7,107 nt of DNA from NCBI GenBank assembly GCA_014379065.1, contig JACMMM010000161.1:1-7107 (forward strand), written 5' to 3'. Both the position numbers and the translations under genes were made by a program. The notes under the pieces were generated by a model. It did no database searches. It had not been told where the DNA came from and saw only the letters and a program-made list of their open reading frames with translations. The stretch's first letter is position 1, and every line of letters begins with the position of its first letter. Origin of the DNA: Saprospiraceae bacterium (GTDB lineage Bacteria > Bacteroidota > Bacteroidia > Chitinophagales > Saprospiraceae). Shown here in pieces: positions 7,086-7,107 of the stretch.

Positions 7086-7107
7086 AAAAAAAGCGGCAAC
7101 CCCGATA
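7086..7107. terminator. Probable half of a bidirectional intrinsic terminator, cut by window edge
   Basis: The plus strand reads A7 (7086-7092), then GCGGCAACCCCG (7093-7104) and ATA at the edge. Read on the minus strand, this is a GC-rich arm running directly into T7, which is the 3' half of a Rho-independent terminator. The partner arm would lie just outside the window. If present it would end an upstream minus-strand gene and mark the left-to-right limit of the present cluster. Inferred from one arm only. Confidence 0.45.

Noticed and set aside
1..7107. A defence system, biosynthetic cluster, CRISPR array, transposase or RNA gene
   Set aside because: None of the complete genes has nuclease, helicase, toxin, reverse transcriptase or transposase motifs, no spaced direct repeats are present, and no tRNA or rRNA-like segments were seen in the short intergenic gaps.

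Overview
The window looks like chromosomal DNA from a member of the Bacteroidota. The evidence is a C-terminal type IX secretion (T9SS) sorting domain on one product, a DUF3667-type zinc-ribbon membrane protein, long Asp-box (BNR) secreted proteins, and signal peptides ending in A|Q as is common in this phylum. A Saprospiria-like host (Haliscomenobacter/Lewinella relatives) would fit, but that is a guess from general appearance.

All genes lie on the minus strand, so the reading order is from the right end to the left. At the far right (7086-7107) is an A7 tract followed by a GC-rich arm, which looks like half of a terminator cut by the window edge. Next come a secreted SH3-like protein (7012-6302), a DUF3667 zinc-ribbon/multi-TM protein (6267-5554), a 1058-residue secreted Asp-box beta-propeller protein of the sortilin/VPS10-like 'glycosyl hydrolase' type (5512-2336), a 705-residue Asp-box protein carrying a T9SS sorting domain (2261-144), and the first 49 codons of an APH-fold kinase resembling N-acetylhexosamine 1-kinase (147-1, running off the window). 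Gaps between genes are 34, 41 and 74 bases, and the last pair overlaps by 4 bases (ATGA). The layout therefore permits one transcription unit, with a possible internal promoter in the 74-base gap. No intergenic stretch exceeds 100 bases, and I see no RNA genes, IS elements or CRISPR arrays.

The functional theme is export and the cell envelope. Three products have signal peptides, one is an integral membrane protein, and the last is a cytoplasmic sugar-kinase-like enzyme. A role in handling extracellular glycan or protein is possible, but the Asp-box propellers show no catalytic signature I can identify, so no pathway can be assigned.

The most striking unexplained structure is a 35-bp near-perfect palindrome (3244-3278) inside the large propeller gene. 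It is translated as a linker between domains and resembles a palindromic element inserted in frame. A second imperfect palindrome (5514-5538) sits one base upstream of that same gene's start codon. I found no convincing evidence of a wholly new multi-gene system.
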